From Synechocystis sp. PCC 7338 (GTDB taxonomy: Bacteria; Cyanobacteriota; Cyanobacteriia; Cyanobacteriales; Microcystaceae): 64,000 nt of DNA. The DNA lies in assembly GCF_018282115.1 (NCBI RefSeq), contig NZ_CP054306.1, positions 2,217,488 to 2,281,487 on the forward strand, in the 5' to 3' direction. The position numbers and the translations under genes were made by a program. The notes beneath the pieces are model-generated. The model worked only from the letters and a program-made list of their open reading frames with translations. It had not been told where the DNA came from and searched no databases. How positions within the stretch are numbered: the first letter of the stretch is position 1; each line of letters begins with the position of its first letter. Of the stretch, positions 9,567 to 20,059 are shown one piece after another.

Positions 9567-10829
9567 ATGACACATTCTTTGCAGTGGGTTAATGCCCTTT
9601 CTACCAGGCCATCCCTGGAGGGGGCATTGGATGAGGCGATCGCCAAGGTGAGTGGTTCAGGGCAGGGGGATTGGGATTTAGCAATTTTGTTCCTTTCTTC
9701 TAGCTTTGCTTCCGATGCGGCCCGGTTAATGCCCCTGGTGCAAGAAAAGTTGTCAGTGCCCAACTTGATTGGTTGTTTGGGGGGAGGCATCATTGGTATG
9801 GCAGATCCCGATGCGGTGCAGGAAGTGGAAGGAAAAGTGGCGCTGAGCCTAACGGTGGCCAGGTTGCCAGGGGTAACGGTGACTCCGTTCTATGTCCATG
9901 GGGAAGAGTTACCTGATTTGGACGCATCGCCCCAAAGTTGGGTGGATTTGGTCGACGTCGATCCTGCCAGTGGAGCCGATTTCCTGATCTTGGCTGACCC
10001 AATGGCGGCAGGCATAACGGACTTTTTAGCCGGGCTAGATTTTGCCTATCCCCAGGCAACAAAAGTGGGGGGCTTAGCCAGTGGAGAAAATATGGCCATG
10101 GGGGGCAGTTTATTTTTGCAATCTCCCCACCATGCCAGTGGACGCTACGGGGAAGGTTTCATTGGGGTTGCTCTGGCGGGTAATATTCGTCTCGGTAGTG
10201 TGGTAGCCCAGGGCTGTCGGCCCATCGGTGAACCGTTTGTGGTTAACCAGGGAGAAAGAAATATCATCACGGAAATAGAAGGCAAAGATACAGACAGTGG
10301 CACGGTGGTGTTGGAAAGTCCCCTGGCCGGTCTGCAAAAACTGATTCCCACCCTCAGCCTCAAGGATCAGGAATTGGCCCAAAGTTCCCTCTTTGTCGGC
10401 GTGGCCAACGATGAATTTAAGCTGACTCTCCAGCCGGGGGATTTTTTAATTCGTAATTTATTGGGGGTGGATCCCCGTCAAGGGGCGATCGCCATTGGAG
10501 ACCGGGTCAGAAAAGGCCAGAGGCTACAATTCCACCTCCGGGACCGGGAAACTTCCGCCGATGATCTGCGAATTTTATTGCGCCACTACACTGACGGCGA
10601 ACCAACTCAGTCCCCCACCACGGCGATCGGGGCGTTGATGTTTTCCTGTTTGGGCAGAGGCTATGGCCTGTATGGTACCCCCAACTTTGACAGCCAAGTG
10701 TTCGGGCAATATTTTCCGGGGATAGCCCTGGGGGGTTTCTTTTGTAATGGTGAAATTGGCCAGGTGGGCAGTCAAACCTTTTTACATGGCTACACTTCTG
10801 CTTTTGCCATTGTTCACAGAGCTAGTTAA
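9567..10829 (+). CDS. FIST (FIST_N + FIST_C) domain protein
   Basis: 420 residues, no signal peptide or membrane segment. The N-terminal half carries the FIST_N pattern: DLAILFLSSSFASDAARLMP, then IGCLGGGIIG, then KVGGLASGENMAMGGSLF. The C-terminal half carries FIST_C features: QGCRPIGEPFVVNQGERNII, then VGVANDEFKLTLQPGDFLIRN, and the closing NGEIGQVG...FLHGYTSAFAIV. FIST domains are predicted to bind small ligands, perhaps amino acids, in signalling proteins; the family is little characterised. The ATG at 9567 is preferred to 9528 because the first 13 residues of the longer form do not resemble the family. It has no kinase or cyclase partner next to it, so its output is unknown. Confidence 0.8.
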   Translation: MTHSLQWVNALSTRPSLEGALDEAIAKVSGSGQGDWDLAILFLSSSFASDAARLMPLVQEKLSVPNLIGCLGGGIIGMADPDAVQEVEGKVALSLTVARLPGVTVTPFYVHGEELPDLDASPQSWVDLVDVDPASGADFLILADPMAAGITDFLAGLDFAYPQATKVGGLASGENMAMGGSLFLQSPHHASGRYGEGFIGVALAGNIRLGSVVAQGCRPIGEPFVVNQGERNIITEIEGKDTDSGTVVLESPLAGLQKLIPTLSLKDQELAQSSLFVGVANDEFKLTLQPGDFLIRNLLGVDPRQGAIAIGDRVRKGQRLQFHLRDRETSADDLRILLRHYTDGEPTQSPTTAIGALMFSCLGRGYGLYGTPNFDSQVFGQYFPGIALGGFFCNGEIGQVGSQTFLHGYTSAFAIVHRAS

Positions 10830-10876
10830 TTGAACGGCGATCGCCTCTTACCATCGGGCTTTGGACGTGGAAGTGG

Positions 10877-11038
10877 ATGACGACTATAAACTATAGCTGT
10901 TATGAAATTGCCCTTTGCCAAGTACTGCAAAAAAATTACGAAGATGCAGTTTATGCCCTGGGAAAAGTTTTGGAATGGTACCCTGCTATCTACCTAAGCC
11001 TGATTGAAGGGGAACCGGCTTTTGTCGACCAAGGCTAA
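10877..11038 (+). CDS. Small ORF, 53 residues, TPR-like; small gene or remnant
   Basis: An ATG at 10877 opens a 53-codon frame ending in TAA at 11036-11038. The product contains YEIALCQVLQKNYEDAV and YALGKVLEWYPAIYLSLIEG, spaced like the helices of a tetratricopeptide repeat (conserved small and aromatic positions, then a Tyr-Pro turn). No clear Shine-Dalgarno sequence precedes it. It fills most of the 328-bp gap between the FIST gene and purA. It could be a genuine small protein or the decayed end of a larger TPR gene. The upstream sequence is not open in the same frame for long, which favours either a short gene or a remnant. Confidence 0.35.
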   Translation: MTTINYSCYEIALCQVLQKNYEDAVYALGKVLEWYPAIYLSLIEGEPAFVDQG

Positions 11039-11143
11039 CTAAAGGATCCACAAAAGTAGATTGATGCTTTCTGAAAGGACAAGACTGGAAATATTGACAC
11101 CAATCCCCAAAAGTGCAATAGTGATAGTTTGTGTGAACTTTCT

Positions 11144-11149
11144 TATAAT
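11144..11149 (+). promoter_or_regulatory. Perfect -10 box directly before purA
   Basis: TATAAT at 11144-11149 ends eight bases before the TTG start of purA at 11158. If used, the transcript would start at or very near the start codon, giving a leaderless or nearly leaderless mRNA. No Shine-Dalgarno sequence is visible in the spacer, which fits that idea. A good -35 box at the right distance is not evident. Confidence 0.45.
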
Positions 11150-11151
11150 AA

Positions 11152-12489
<1,338 letters not shown>

Positions 12490-12535
12490 GATTGCCCCTT
12501 TGTTAACCCTGATTATTATTTTTACGAGTATTACC

Positions 12536-12832
12536 ATGGCCCTTTCCATTGAATGTCAACAACGCCCCGAAAAAGTCAACCCTAGAGCCTTGCGTCGGGA
12601 AGGTTTAATTCCCGCCACCCTCTATGGTCACAATGGTGCTGAGTCCATTTCCCTGGTGGTAGACCACAAAACAGCTATTACTATGTTGCGGAGTGTCACC
12701 GTTAAAGAAACCCCCATCGAAGTTAAAATTCCCCATCTTTCCTGGGAAGGGGAAGCGGTAGTTCAGGAAATTCAGTGCCATCCCTGGCGCCGGAATCTTT
12801 ACCACTTGGCTTTTTTTGCCGGTAAAAAATAA
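12536..12832 (+). CDS. rplY: 50S ribosomal protein L25 (short form)
   Basis: 98 residues matching the L25/TL5 N-terminal fold that binds 5S rRNA: ECQQRPEKVNPRALRREGLIPATLYG at residues 5-30 (key R-x-LR-x-x-G-x-I-P) and the closing VQEIQCHPWRRNLYHLAFF. It lacks the CTC-type C-terminal domain. The frame stays open upstream to 12386, overlapping purA, but the extra 50 residues are a shadow of purA plus a hydrophobic stretch and are not family-like. The ATG at 12536 is therefore the start. Likely co-transcribed with purA; a clear terminator follows at 12946. Confidence 0.93.
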   Translation: MALSIECQQRPEKVNPRALRREGLIPATLYGHNGAESISLVVDHKTAITMLRSVTVKETPIEVKIPHLSWEGEAVVQEIQCHPWRRNLYHLAFFAGKK

Positions 12833-12945
12833 CGGTATTCCCTAGGTTCCTGGGGATGATGAAACACGTTAGAAAGCATTAGAAAAAATAGTTGGGTTGG
12901 GGATGTTGACGGACTTTGTCCAAATCTCAACCCTGAATTTACGCG

Positions 12946-12980
12946 TCCCCTTAGTCGGCCAGATTAGGGGGAGTTTTTTA
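12946..12980 (+). terminator. Rho-independent terminator after purA-rplY
   Basis: Stem TCCCCTTA (12946-12953) pairs with TTAGGGGGA (12964-12972, one G-T pair), then G and a run of T from 12974. It lies 114 bp after the rplY stop. Just upstream, 12892-12935 can also fold (outer GGGTTG/CAACCC, inner GGAC-TTT-GTCC), so the 3' UTR is structured. Confidence 0.7.
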
Positions 12981-13086
12981 TTGGCAGCTTAATGAGTTTT
13001 TACCCCATGGTGAATTGTTGTGGGTTGCGGGGGACAGTGGTACAGTGCCAGACTGGACTAAGAATAATCTCCCACAAGATTTTTCC

Positions 13087-13677
13087 ATGCGCATCCTGAT
13101 CATTGGCGCCACCGGTACCATCGGCAAGGCTATTGTCACCAGTCTTCAAGGTAAACACGAAGTGTTACAGGCCAGTCGCCAGGGCAGTCATTTTTCGGTA
13201 GACCTCACTGATCCAGCGTCTATCCAGGCTTTGATTGAACAGGTAGGGGTATTAAACGCTATCGTTTCGGCGGCAGGGGAAACTCGGTTGAAGCCCCTGG
13301 CCGATCTGACGGACCAAGATTTTGAATTTTGCCTGGGCAGCAAACTCATGGGACAGGTCAATCTGATCCGCTATGGTTTACAGGCGCTGACGGACAATGG
13401 TTGTATTACTCTTACGTCCGGGGTTTTGTCCCAAAAACCCATTCCCGGAGGCAGTGCTGTCAGTCTCACCAATGCTGGGTTGGAAGGCTTTGTGCGGGCA
13501 GCGGCATTGGAAGCCCCGAGAGGAATTCGCATTAACGTTGTTAGTCCTCCCTGGGTCAACGAAACCTTGCTCTCACTAGGAATGCCCCTGGGCAACGGAT
13601 TACCAGCCGCAACGGTGGCCCAAGCCTATGTTCATAGCCTAGAAGGCACTATGACCGGAGAGGTGCTCTATCCGTAG
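13087..13677 (+). CDS. Short-chain dehydrogenase/reductase family protein lacking the usual catalytic Tyr and Lys
   Basis: 196 residues with the Rossmann nucleotide motif GATGTIGKAI at the N-terminus and an SDR-like order of strands (NAIVSAAGETRLKPL, then CITLTSGVLSQKPIPGG). The catalytic YxxxK normally appears as in YSASKAGLEGF. Here the aligned stretch is AVSLTNAGLEGFVRAAALE, so Tyr is replaced by Val and Lys by Asn. The conserved Ser (LTSG) remains. It may be a non-catalytic or altered-chemistry SDR. I start at ATG 13087 because MRILIIGATG begins at the fold; the upstream open frame to 13015 is unlike the family. Convergent with bfrB, 23 bp apart. Confidence 0.75.
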   Translation: MRILIIGATGTIGKAIVTSLQGKHEVLQASRQGSHFSVDLTDPASIQALIEQVGVLNAIVSAAGETRLKPLADLTDQDFEFCLGSKLMGQVNLIRYGLQALTDNGCITLTSGVLSQKPIPGGSAVSLTNAGLEGFVRAAALEAPRGIRINVVSPPWVNETLLSLGMPLGNGLPAATVAQAYVHSLEGTMTGEVLYP

Positions 13678-13700
13678 TAACCAAGTAACCATATCTTAGT

Positions 13701-14174
13701 TTACTCTTCCCCCATCATGGATTGGAGATAATTTTCCAGTCCAGAATTGCTGATTAGCCATTGCTGGGACTCCAACCAATCAATTTGTTCTTCGGTTTCC
13801 TCAAGAATTTCCGACAAAACGTCTCGGCTTACATAATCCCGTTGGACTTCAAAGAAAGCAATGCTGTTGACTAAACCAGCCCTAATGCCCTGGTTCAAGG
13901 TCAGGTCATTGGCCAGGATTTCCGGTACCGTTTCACCAATGAGAAGTTTTTCCAAATTCTGTAGATTGGGCAGTCCTTCCAAAAATAAAACCCGCTCGAT
14001 CAGGTTATCGGCCTGTTTCATGGCCTTGATGGATACCTTGTATTCGTACTTATTGAGGTGATTTAGTCCCCAATTTTTGCACATGCGGGCATGGAGAAAA
14101 TACTGGTTAATGGCGGTAAGTTGCAGTTTTAACGCTTGGTTGAGATGTTGTCTGACTTCTAGGTTGCCTTCCAT
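13701..14174 (-). CDS. bfrB: Bacterioferritin subunit, heme-ligand type (BfrB-like)
   Basis: 157-residue four-helix bundle iron-storage subunit. Aligned with E. coli Bfr numbering, the heme ligand Met52 is kept (SIKAMKQAD). The ferroxidase ligands are not: E18 is Gln, E51 is Ala, H54 is Gln, and H130 is Gln ([10 protein letters not shown]). This is the signature of the BfrB type of Synechocystis, which pairs with a ferroxidase-competent BfrA lacking the heme Met. The start at ATG 14174 has AGAGGA ten bases upstream and matches the family N-terminus (MEGNLEV...). The longer open frame to 14231 is probably not translated. Divergent from sipA. Confidence 0.9.
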   Translation of the reverse strand: MEGNLEVRQHLNQALKLQLTAINQYFLHARMCKNWGLNHLNKYEYKVSIKAMKQADNLIERVLFLEGLPNLQNLEKLLIGETVPEILANDLTLNQGIRAGLVNSIAFFEVQRDYVSRDVLSEILEETEEQIDWLESQQWLISNSGLENYLQSMMGEE

Positions 14175-14363
14175 ACTGTTATCCTCTGATGTGGAGTTTT
14201 GTTTGATGTTGTCGTCTCCATTTTTACCCATTCACGGTTCAGTGACGGGTTTATTTACCCCAACAGCAACAAATTGTTTAAATTGTTTTAATGTTTTGCC
14301 CCTGGAAAAATTGCTTTTCCCTCCAAATCCATTTCTCCCCCCTAACCCTAAACTGAACCAATT

Positions 14364-14609
14364 ATGGCTGATTTGTTTGTCGGTGCTCAAGTTCGTTTAA
14401 TTTCCCGTCCCCCCTATCTAAAAACAGCTGACCCCATGCCCATGCTCCGTCCCCCGGATTTGTTGGCGATCGCCGCGGAGGGAATGGTGGTGGATCGTCG
14501 GCCGGCGGGTTATTGGGGGGTCAAGTTTGACCGGGGCATTTTCCTTTTGGAAAGTCAATATTTAGAAGTAATTACGCCCCAAGAGAAAAAAAACGAAGTT
14601 TCTGGTTAA
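14364..14609 (+). CDS. sipA: SipA-like regulator of the NblS/Hik33 sensor kinase (DUF3148)
   Basis: 81 residues with an SH3-like fold predicted from the family. The conserved core is GAQVRLISRPPYLKTADPMP and MLRPPDLLAIAAEGMVVDRR, then GYWGVKFDRGIFLL. In Synechococcus and Synechocystis, SipA binds the histidine kinase NblS (Hik33), which controls high-light genes such as hli through RpaB. Finding it in the same window as hliB with an HLR1 site is fitting but the loci are 21 kb apart. It is divergent from bfrB across a 189-bp spacer and 36 bp ahead of a small secreted protein gene. Confidence 0.85.
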   Translation: MADLFVGAQVRLISRPPYLKTADPMPMLRPPDLLAIAAEGMVVDRRPAGYWGVKFDRGIFLLESQYLEVITPQEKKNEVSG

Positions 14610-14645
14610 ATGAATTGGAAAAATGCCCAAATTCAGTCTTAATGT

Positions 14646-15071
14646 ATGGCATTAACCGCAAATAATCTTTTTTTGTCAATTTTAACCATATCTGGCTTTA
14701 GCCTTAGTGGAGGTTATGGCAGTATTCCTGGGGCGATCGCCGCTGAGCCTTGGCCTTCGGCAGCGCCAGTACCTAATACTTTGGACAAAATTCAATTTCC
14801 CCTGGGGGCCATCGACGTCCATGGATTGATTGGCCCGGAGGATGGTAAACGTTCCCAAGGCTATGAGTTTTGCATTGTGCCGGAGAAAAAAAGTGCAGTT
14901 TTGGCGATCGACCCTTTATTAACATTTTCCTCCAGCCCTGGCCGCATCGGTTGCACCAAGGAACAATTACTGTGCCTGGGGGACACCAAGCAAAAAAATT
15001 GGCGCCCCATTCTCTTTGCCCTGGCTCGATTGAGCTACATAGAAAAAATTTTGCCCCACTGGGGAGAATAG
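14646..15071 (+). CDS. Hypothetical exported protein, 141 residues
   Basis: I do not recognise this family. The first 33 residues look like a Sec signal peptide: a hydrophobic stretch (NNLFLSILTISGFSLSGGYG) and a cleavage-like AIAAEP. The mature part has four Cys at about residues 77, 99, 105 and 110 (FCIVPEKK; IGCTKEQLLCLGD), which could form disulfides in the periplasm or lumen. It follows sipA by 36 bp in the same direction, so it may share a transcript. Function cannot be assigned. Confidence 0.7.
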   Translation: MALTANNLFLSILTISGFSLSGGYGSIPGAIAAEPWPSAAPVPNTLDKIQFPLGAIDVHGLIGPEDGKRSQGYEFCIVPEKKSAVLAIDPLLTFSSSPGRIGCTKEQLLCLGDTKQKNWRPILFALARLSYIEKILPHWGE

Positions 15072-15280
15072 AGTCCCTTGTTAGGAACTGTTTTGTGTCC
15101 ATGGACAGGAGAAGCATCTAGTGCAAGGGATACCTTTCCGTTAAGATAGTTAACGCTGAACAATTGAGTGCATTGCTAACCAAGCGGCTAAGCGACAGCC
15201 CCCTAGCTGTCCCCCGTTTTGCTGGCGATCGGCCGTTGACCCAGCTTCCAAAATCTTCTTCTATAGTTAAAGGTATTGTA

Positions 15281-15514
15281 ATGAATCAAGAAATTTTTGA
15301 AAAAGTAAAAAAAATCGTCGTGGAACAGTTGGAAGTGGATCCCGATAAAGTGACCCCCTCCGCTACCTTTGCCGAAGATTTAGGGGCCGATTCCCTCGAC
15401 ACCGTGGAATTAGTCATGGCCCTGGAAGAAGAGTTTGATATTGAAATTCCTGATGAAGTGGCAGAAACCATTGACACCGTGGGTAAAGCCGTTGAGCACA
15501 TCGAAAGTAAATAA
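15281..15514 (+). CDS. acpP: Acyl carrier protein
   Basis: 77-residue acidic carrier that holds growing fatty acids on a phosphopantetheine arm. The attachment Ser lies in the DSL of [20 protein letters not shown]. The frame is open upstream to 15164, but the ATG at 15281 gives the standard [17 protein letters not shown] start. fabF follows in the same direction after 175 bp, the common acpP-fabF pairing. Confidence 0.97.
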   Translation: MNQEIFEKVKKIVVEQLEVDPDKVTPSATFAEDLGADSLDTVELVMALEEEFDIEIPDEVAETIDTVGKAVEHIESK

Positions 15515-15689
15515 ATTTCGGCCATAGCCTCTACTCCCCCCCATAGGCCTTTGGAGCCCGTTTCCCAGAAGGTTTAAGCTGCTGTTTGGGCCAGCCGGTT
15601 TGCCCTCTGGGCCAGGGTCTAACCCCATCGCTGTATTTTTGCGGAGAACCCTAGGGGAGTCCCTCCCCCGATTTTATCTATTAAGTACC

Positions 15690-16940
15690 ATGGCAAATTT
15701 GGAAAAAAAACGTGTTGTTGTAACGGGATTGGGAGCCATCACTCCCATTGGTAATACCCTCCAAGATTATTGGCAAGGCTTAATGGAAGGTCGCAATGGC
15801 ATTGGCCCCATTACCCGTTTCGATGCCAGTGACCAAGCCTGTCGCTTTGGGGGGGAAGTTAAGGGATTTGATGCAACCCAGTTTCTTGACCGCAAGGAAG
15901 CTAAGCGCATGGACAGGTTTTGTCATTTTGCGGTTTGTGCCAGCCAACAGGCAATCAATGACGCTAAGTTGGTCATTAATGATCTCAATGCCGATGAAAT
16001 TGGGGTATTAATCGGTACAGGCATTGGTGGTTTGAAAGTGTTGGAAGATCAACAAACTATCCTGTTAGATAAGGGGCCCAGCCGTTGCAGTCCTTTTATG
16101 ATTCCGATGATGATCGCCAACATGGCTTCGGGGTTAACTGCCATTAACCTAGGGGCAAAGGGCCCCAACAACTGCACTGTGACTGCCTGTGCGGCCGGTT
16201 CAAATGCCATTGGGGATGCGTTCCGTCTGGTGCAAAATGGCTATGCCAAGGCGATGATTTGTGGCGGAACAGAAGCGGCCATCACTCCCCTGAGTTATGC
16301 CGGTTTTGCTTCAGCTCGGGCTTTATCTTTCCGCAACGATGATCCCCTCCACGCTAGTCGTCCTTTTGACAAGGATAGAGATGGGTTTGTCATGGGAGAA
16401 GGGTCGGGTATTTTGATTTTGGAAGAATTTGAATCCGCCTTAGCCCGGGGAGCAAAAATTTATGGGGAAATGGTGGGCTATGCCATGACCTGTGACGCTT
16501 ACCACATCACGGCACCGGTACCTGATGGTCGGGGGGCTACCAGGGCAATCGCCTTGGCCCTAAAAGATGGGGGCTTGAAACCGGAAGCAGTAAGTTATAT
16601 CAATGCCCACGGCACTAGTACCCCAGCTAACGATGTGACGGAAACTAGAGCTATTAAACAAGCTTTGGGGAATCATGCTTACAATATTGCTGTTAGCTCG
16701 ACCAAATCCATGACCGGCCACCTGTTGGGCGGCTCTGGGGGCATTGAAGCGGTGGCCACTGTAATGGCGATCGCCGAGGACAAAATACCTCCCACCATTA
16801 ACTTAGAGAATCCGGATCAGGAATGTGATTTGGATTATGTGCCCGGTCAAAGTAGGGCCCTAAAAGTAAATGTGGCCCTGTCCAATTCCTTTGGCTTTGG
16901 GGGCCATAACGTCACCTTAGCCTTCAAAAAATATCAATAG
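15690..16940 (+). CDS. fabF: 3-oxoacyl-[acyl-carrier-protein] synthase II (KAS II)
   Basis: Condenses acyl-ACP with malonyl-ACP in fatty acid elongation. The 416-residue product has the Cys-His-His catalytic set: Cys in TVTACAAGSNAIGDAF (about residue 167), His in INAHGTSTPANDVTE (about 306) and His in SMTGHLLGGSGGIEA (about 343). The upstream open frame to 15600 adds 30 residues unlike the family. The ATG at 15690 gives the typical MANLEKKRVVVTGLGAITP. The acpP-fabF-tkt order is kept from PCC 6803 as I recall it. Confidence 0.97.
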   Translation: MANLEKKRVVVTGLGAITPIGNTLQDYWQGLMEGRNGIGPITRFDASDQACRFGGEVKGFDATQFLDRKEAKRMDRFCHFAVCASQQAINDAKLVINDLNADEIGVLIGTGIGGLKVLEDQQTILLDKGPSRCSPFMIPMMIANMASGLTAINLGAKGPNNCTVTACAAGSNAIGDAFRLVQNGYAKAMICGGTEAAITPLSYAGFASARALSFRNDDPLHASRPFDKDRDGFVMGEGSGILILEEFESALARGAKIYGEMVGYAMTCDAYHITAPVPDGRGATRAIALALKDGGLKPEAVSYINAHGTSTPANDVTETRAIKQALGNHAYNIAVSSTKSMTGHLLGGSGGIEAVATVMAIAEDKIPPTINLENPDQECDLDYVPGQSRALKVNVALSNSFGFGGHNVTLAFKKYQ

Positions 16941-17062
16941 CCCACCAAAAAATTTCCCGAACCGTGGGAAGATGGTAGCAATTTGGCCTGCCTTGGCCCC
17001 TACCATTACCGCCCCCCGGTGGATATTGACCCAATTATTGCTAGTTTATTTTTCCAAACATT

Positions 17063-19075
17063 ATGGTCGTTGCTACCCAGTCCTTAGACGAACTTTCTAT
17101 TAATGCCATTCGCTTTTTAGCCATTGACGCCATTGAAAAGGCCAAATCTGGCCACCCTGGCTTGCCCATGGGAGCAGCGCCTATGGCCTTTACCCTGTGG
17201 AACAAGTTCATGAAGTACAACCCCAAGAACCCGAAATGGTTCAACCGGGACCGCTTTGTGTTGTCCGCCGGCCATGGCTCCATGCTGCAGTATGCTCTGC
17301 TCTATTTACTGGGCTATGACAGTGTGACCATGGAAGACATTAAACAGTTCCGTCAATGGGAATCTTCTACCCCCGGTCACCCGGAAAATTTCCTCACCGC
17401 TGGGGTGGAAGTCACCACCGGCCCCCTGGGTCAAGGTATTGCCAATGGTGTTGGTTTGGCCCTGGCGGAGGCCCATTTAGCCGCCACCTACAATAAGCCC
17501 GATGCCACCATTGTGGACCATTACACCTATGTGATTTTGGGGGATGGTTGCAATATGGAAGGTATTTCCGGGGAAGCTGCTTCCATTGCCGGCCATTGGG
17601 GCTTGGGTAAACTAATCGCTCTTTACGACGATAATCATATTTCCATTGATGGCTCCACCGATGTGGCTTTCACCGAGGATGTGAGCAAACGCTTTGAAGC
17701 CTACGGCTGGCACGTGCTCCATGTGGAAGATGGCAACACTGACCTAGCGGCGATCGCCAAGGCCATTGAAGAAGCCAAGGCCGTAACCGATAAACCCACC
17801 ATGATTAAGGTCACTACCGTCATTGGTTATGGTGCCCCCAAAAAATCTGGTACTGCTGGCATTCACGGGGCTGCGTTGGGCACCGATGAAGTGGCAGCCA
17901 CCCGCAAAAATCTGGGTTGGGACTATGCCCCCTTTGAAGTACCCCAGGAAGTGTTGGACTACACCCGTAAAGCGATCGACCGGGGCGCCAGCTACGAAGC
18001 GGAATGGAACCAAGCTTTTGCCCAGTACAAAACTAAATACCCCACTGAGGCCGCAGCTTTTGAACGGCAACTGAGCGGTAAGCTTCCCGAAGGTTGGGAA
18101 AAGAACTTGTCCAGCTTCACCCCTGCAGATAAAGGCTTAGCCACTCGTAAATATTCCGAGGGTTGCTTGAATGCCCTAGCCCCCGTTTTGCCAGAATTGA
18201 TCGGCGGTTCGGCGGATTTGACCCACTCCAACTTGACGGAACTCCACTGCTCCGGCGATTTCCAAAAAGGGGCTTACCAAAACCGTAACATCCACTTTGG
18301 GGTACGGGAACACGCCATGGGTGCCATCTGTAATGGCATTGCCCTCCACAGTTCCGGTTTACTGCCCTTCGGTGCCACTTTCCTAATCTTCACCGATTAC
18401 ATGCGGGCCGCCATTCGCCTTTCTGCTCTTTCCGAAGCGGGGGTAATTTGGGTGATGACCCACGACTCCATTGGCCAAGGGGAAGATGGCCCCACCCACC
18501 AACCGATTGAAGTGTTGGCTTCCCTCCGGGCTATTCCCAACTTGACCGTGATTCGTCCCGCCGATGGGAATGAAACCTCCGGTGCTTACAAAGTGGCGAT
18601 CGCCAAAGCCAAGGAAAATGCCCCCACTCTCCTGTCCCTCACCCGGCAGGCTGTACCTAACTTGGCAGGAACTTCCCTCGACGGAGTCGCTAAAGGAGCC
18701 TACACCATTGTTGATTCCGAAGGGACTCCTGAGTTAATCTTGATAGGTACGGGTTCCGAAGTACAACTTTGTGTGAGCGCCGCTGAAAAGTTGGCCGCCG
18801 AAGGCAAGAAAGTCCGGGTAGTTTCCATGCCCTCTTGGGAGCTGTTTGAATCCCAAGACGCCGCCTACAAAGAGTCAGTGCTGCCGAAGGCTGTCACCAA
18901 ACGTCTTTCCGTAGAAGCCGCCACCAACTTTGGTTGGCACAAATATGTGGGCACGGAAGGAGATACAGTTAGTATTGAAACATTTGGTGCCTCGGCCCCC
19001 GGTGGGGTTTGCCTAGAGAAATTTGGTTTCAGCGTTGATAATGTGCTGGCCAAAGCTAAAACTCTCCTGAGCTAG
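17063..19075 (+). CDS. tkt: Transketolase
   Basis: Thiamine-diphosphate enzyme moving two-carbon units in the Calvin-Benson cycle and pentose phosphate pathway. The 670-residue product has the standard motifs: [15 protein letters not shown] near the N-terminus, the ThDP/metal motif [20 protein letters not shown] (about residue 155), and the pyrimidine-binding region [17 protein letters not shown] (about residue 413). The length is normal. A good intrinsic terminator follows 33 bp after the stop. Confidence 0.97.
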   Translation: MVVATQSLDELSINAIRFLAIDAIEKAKSGHPGLPMGAAPMAFTLWNKFMKYNPKNPKWFNRDRFVLSAGHGSMLQYALLYLLGYDSVTMEDIKQFRQWESSTPGHPENFLTAGVEVTTGPLGQGIANGVGLALAEAHLAATYNKPDATIVDHYTYVILGDGCNMEGISGEAASIAGHWGLGKLIALYDDNHISIDGSTDVAFTEDVSKRFEAYGWHVLHVEDGNTDLAAIAKAIEEAKAVTDKPTMIKVTTVIGYGAPKKSGTAGIHGAALGTDEVAATRKNLGWDYAPFEVPQEVLDYTRKAIDRGASYEAEWNQAFAQYKTKYPTEAAAFERQLSGKLPEGWEKNLSSFTPADKGLATRKYSEGCLNALAPVLPELIGGSADLTHSNLTELHCSGDFQKGAYQNRNIHFGVREHAMGAICNGIALHSSGLLPFGATFLIFTDYMRAAIRLSALSEAGVIWVMTHDSIGQGEDGPTHQPIEVLASLRAIPNLTVIRPADGNETSGAYKVAIAKAKENAPTLLSLTRQAVPNLAGTSLDGVAKGAYTIVDSEGTPELILIGTGSEVQLCVSAAEKLAAEGKKVRVVSMPSWELFESQDAAYKESVLPKAVTKRLSVEAATNFGWHKYVGTEGDTVSIETFGASAPGGVCLEKFGFSVDNVLAKAKTLLS

Positions 19076-19107
19076 TCCCTCGCCCCCAAGCTTAAAACTC
19101 CTCACTG

Positions 19108-19140
19108 TCCCCTCTCCTAATTGTTAGGGGGCTTTTTTTT
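19108..19140 (+). terminator. Rho-independent terminator after tkt
   Basis: Stem CTCTCCTAA / TTAGGGGG (with G-T pairs) and a three-base loop TTG, followed by GC and eight T (19133-19140). Confidence 0.8.
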
Positions 19141-19231
19141 GTGCAGAAAAGATCGGCCAGTGTGAAAATTTAACGGAGGCAATACCTTAAAATAAGGTAA
19201 ACAACTGTGAAGAAACTTAAAGAAAAACTCT

Positions 19232-20059
19232 ATGGCCGCCCATTTGCCGTCCTCTGCTAACCGTTTCAGCAAAAATTTTGCCTGGCTTTTGGCCGCTAGT
19301 TTGTCTTTAGTGTTGTGGTGGGCACCGGTGGGCACCGCCCAGGCAGTAAATAACCCCGAGTTATTGCCGCAAGAAAAAACTCCGGTGGTGGACTTGGCCA
19401 ACTTTTTACCGGAAATCCAAGAAGCTCAGTTAATTGACGATCTGAACAGCTTTGAGGTGGAAACGGGATGGAAATTGCGGGTCTTAACCCAATACGACCG
19501 TAGTCCGGGGCGGGCAGTGATTCCTTTTTGGGGTCTGGACGACAAAAGTATTTTATTGGTGGCCGATGGCAGGGGGGGTAACCTATTAGCTTTTAGTATT
19601 GGGGATGAGGTGTATGAGCTGATGCCCCGCACCTTTTGGATTGAGATGCAGGCTCGCTTCGGCAATATATACTATATTCGGGATAACGGAGAAAATTTAG
19701 CCATTACCAAAGCCTTGGAGACCGTTAAGGGCTGTCTGGTCAAAGGGGGTTGTAACGTTGTGCCTGGATTACCCAGGGAACAGTGGATTTTAACCTTGGT
19801 AACGTCCATTGTGGGGGGATTAATTTTTGGTTTTGCGGCCATTCCCCGATCGCCGAATCAGACCTTTGCTTGGCAATGGGTATTAATTATGTCGCCCCTG
19901 TGGGGAATTTTAGTGATCGCCTTTGGCATTGGCCCTGTGGTAACTCGCACCAGCGACTTTTTGCCCCTGTTCCGTAATTTGATGGGCTTTAGTCTCGGGG
20001 TTTTGGTGGCGTACCTTTCCCCCATGTTTAGCCAAATCAACAATAATCCCCAAACCTAA
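19232..20059 (+). CDS. TPM-domain membrane protein (Psb32/MOLO1-like fold)
   Basis: 275 residues. An N-terminal signal peptide (FAWLLAASLSLVLWWAPVGTAQA) leads to a TPM domain at about residues 48-165, with the typical opening VVDLANFLPEIQEAQLIDDL and GWKLRVLTQYDRSPGR. The closing part has a Cys pair (KGCLVKGGCN) and three C-terminal hydrophobic helices (from about 190, 215 and 245). TPM proteins of phototrophs include Psb32/TLP18.3, which help photosystem II repair, but this one has a multi-helix tail and no close assignment. A lumenal or periplasmic domain anchored in a membrane is the likely topology. Confidence 0.7.
   Translation: MAAHLPSSANRFSKNFAWLLAASLSLVLWWAPVGTAQAVNNPELLPQEKTPVVDLANFLPEIQEAQLIDDLNSFEVETGWKLRVLTQYDRSPGRAVIPFWGLDDKSILLVADGRGGNLLAFSIGDEVYELMPRTFWIEMQARFGNIYYIRDNGENLAITKALETVKGCLVKGGCNVVPGLPREQWILTLVTSIVGGLIFGFAAIPRSPNQTFAWQWVLIMSPLWGILVIAFGIGPVVTRTSDFLPLFRNLMGFSLGVLVAYLSPMFSQINNNPQT

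Noticed and set aside
16954-16970. Hairpin TTCCC/GGGAA followed by a T run on the minus strand
   Set aside because: No minus-strand gene ends there; only five base pairs; treated as chance.
19096-19140. Yfr1-like ACTCCTCAC before a terminator hairpin after tkt
   Set aside because: The small RNA Yfr1 needs ACUCCUCACAC and an upstream stem; here the motif is incomplete and the hairpin is a plain terminator for tkt.
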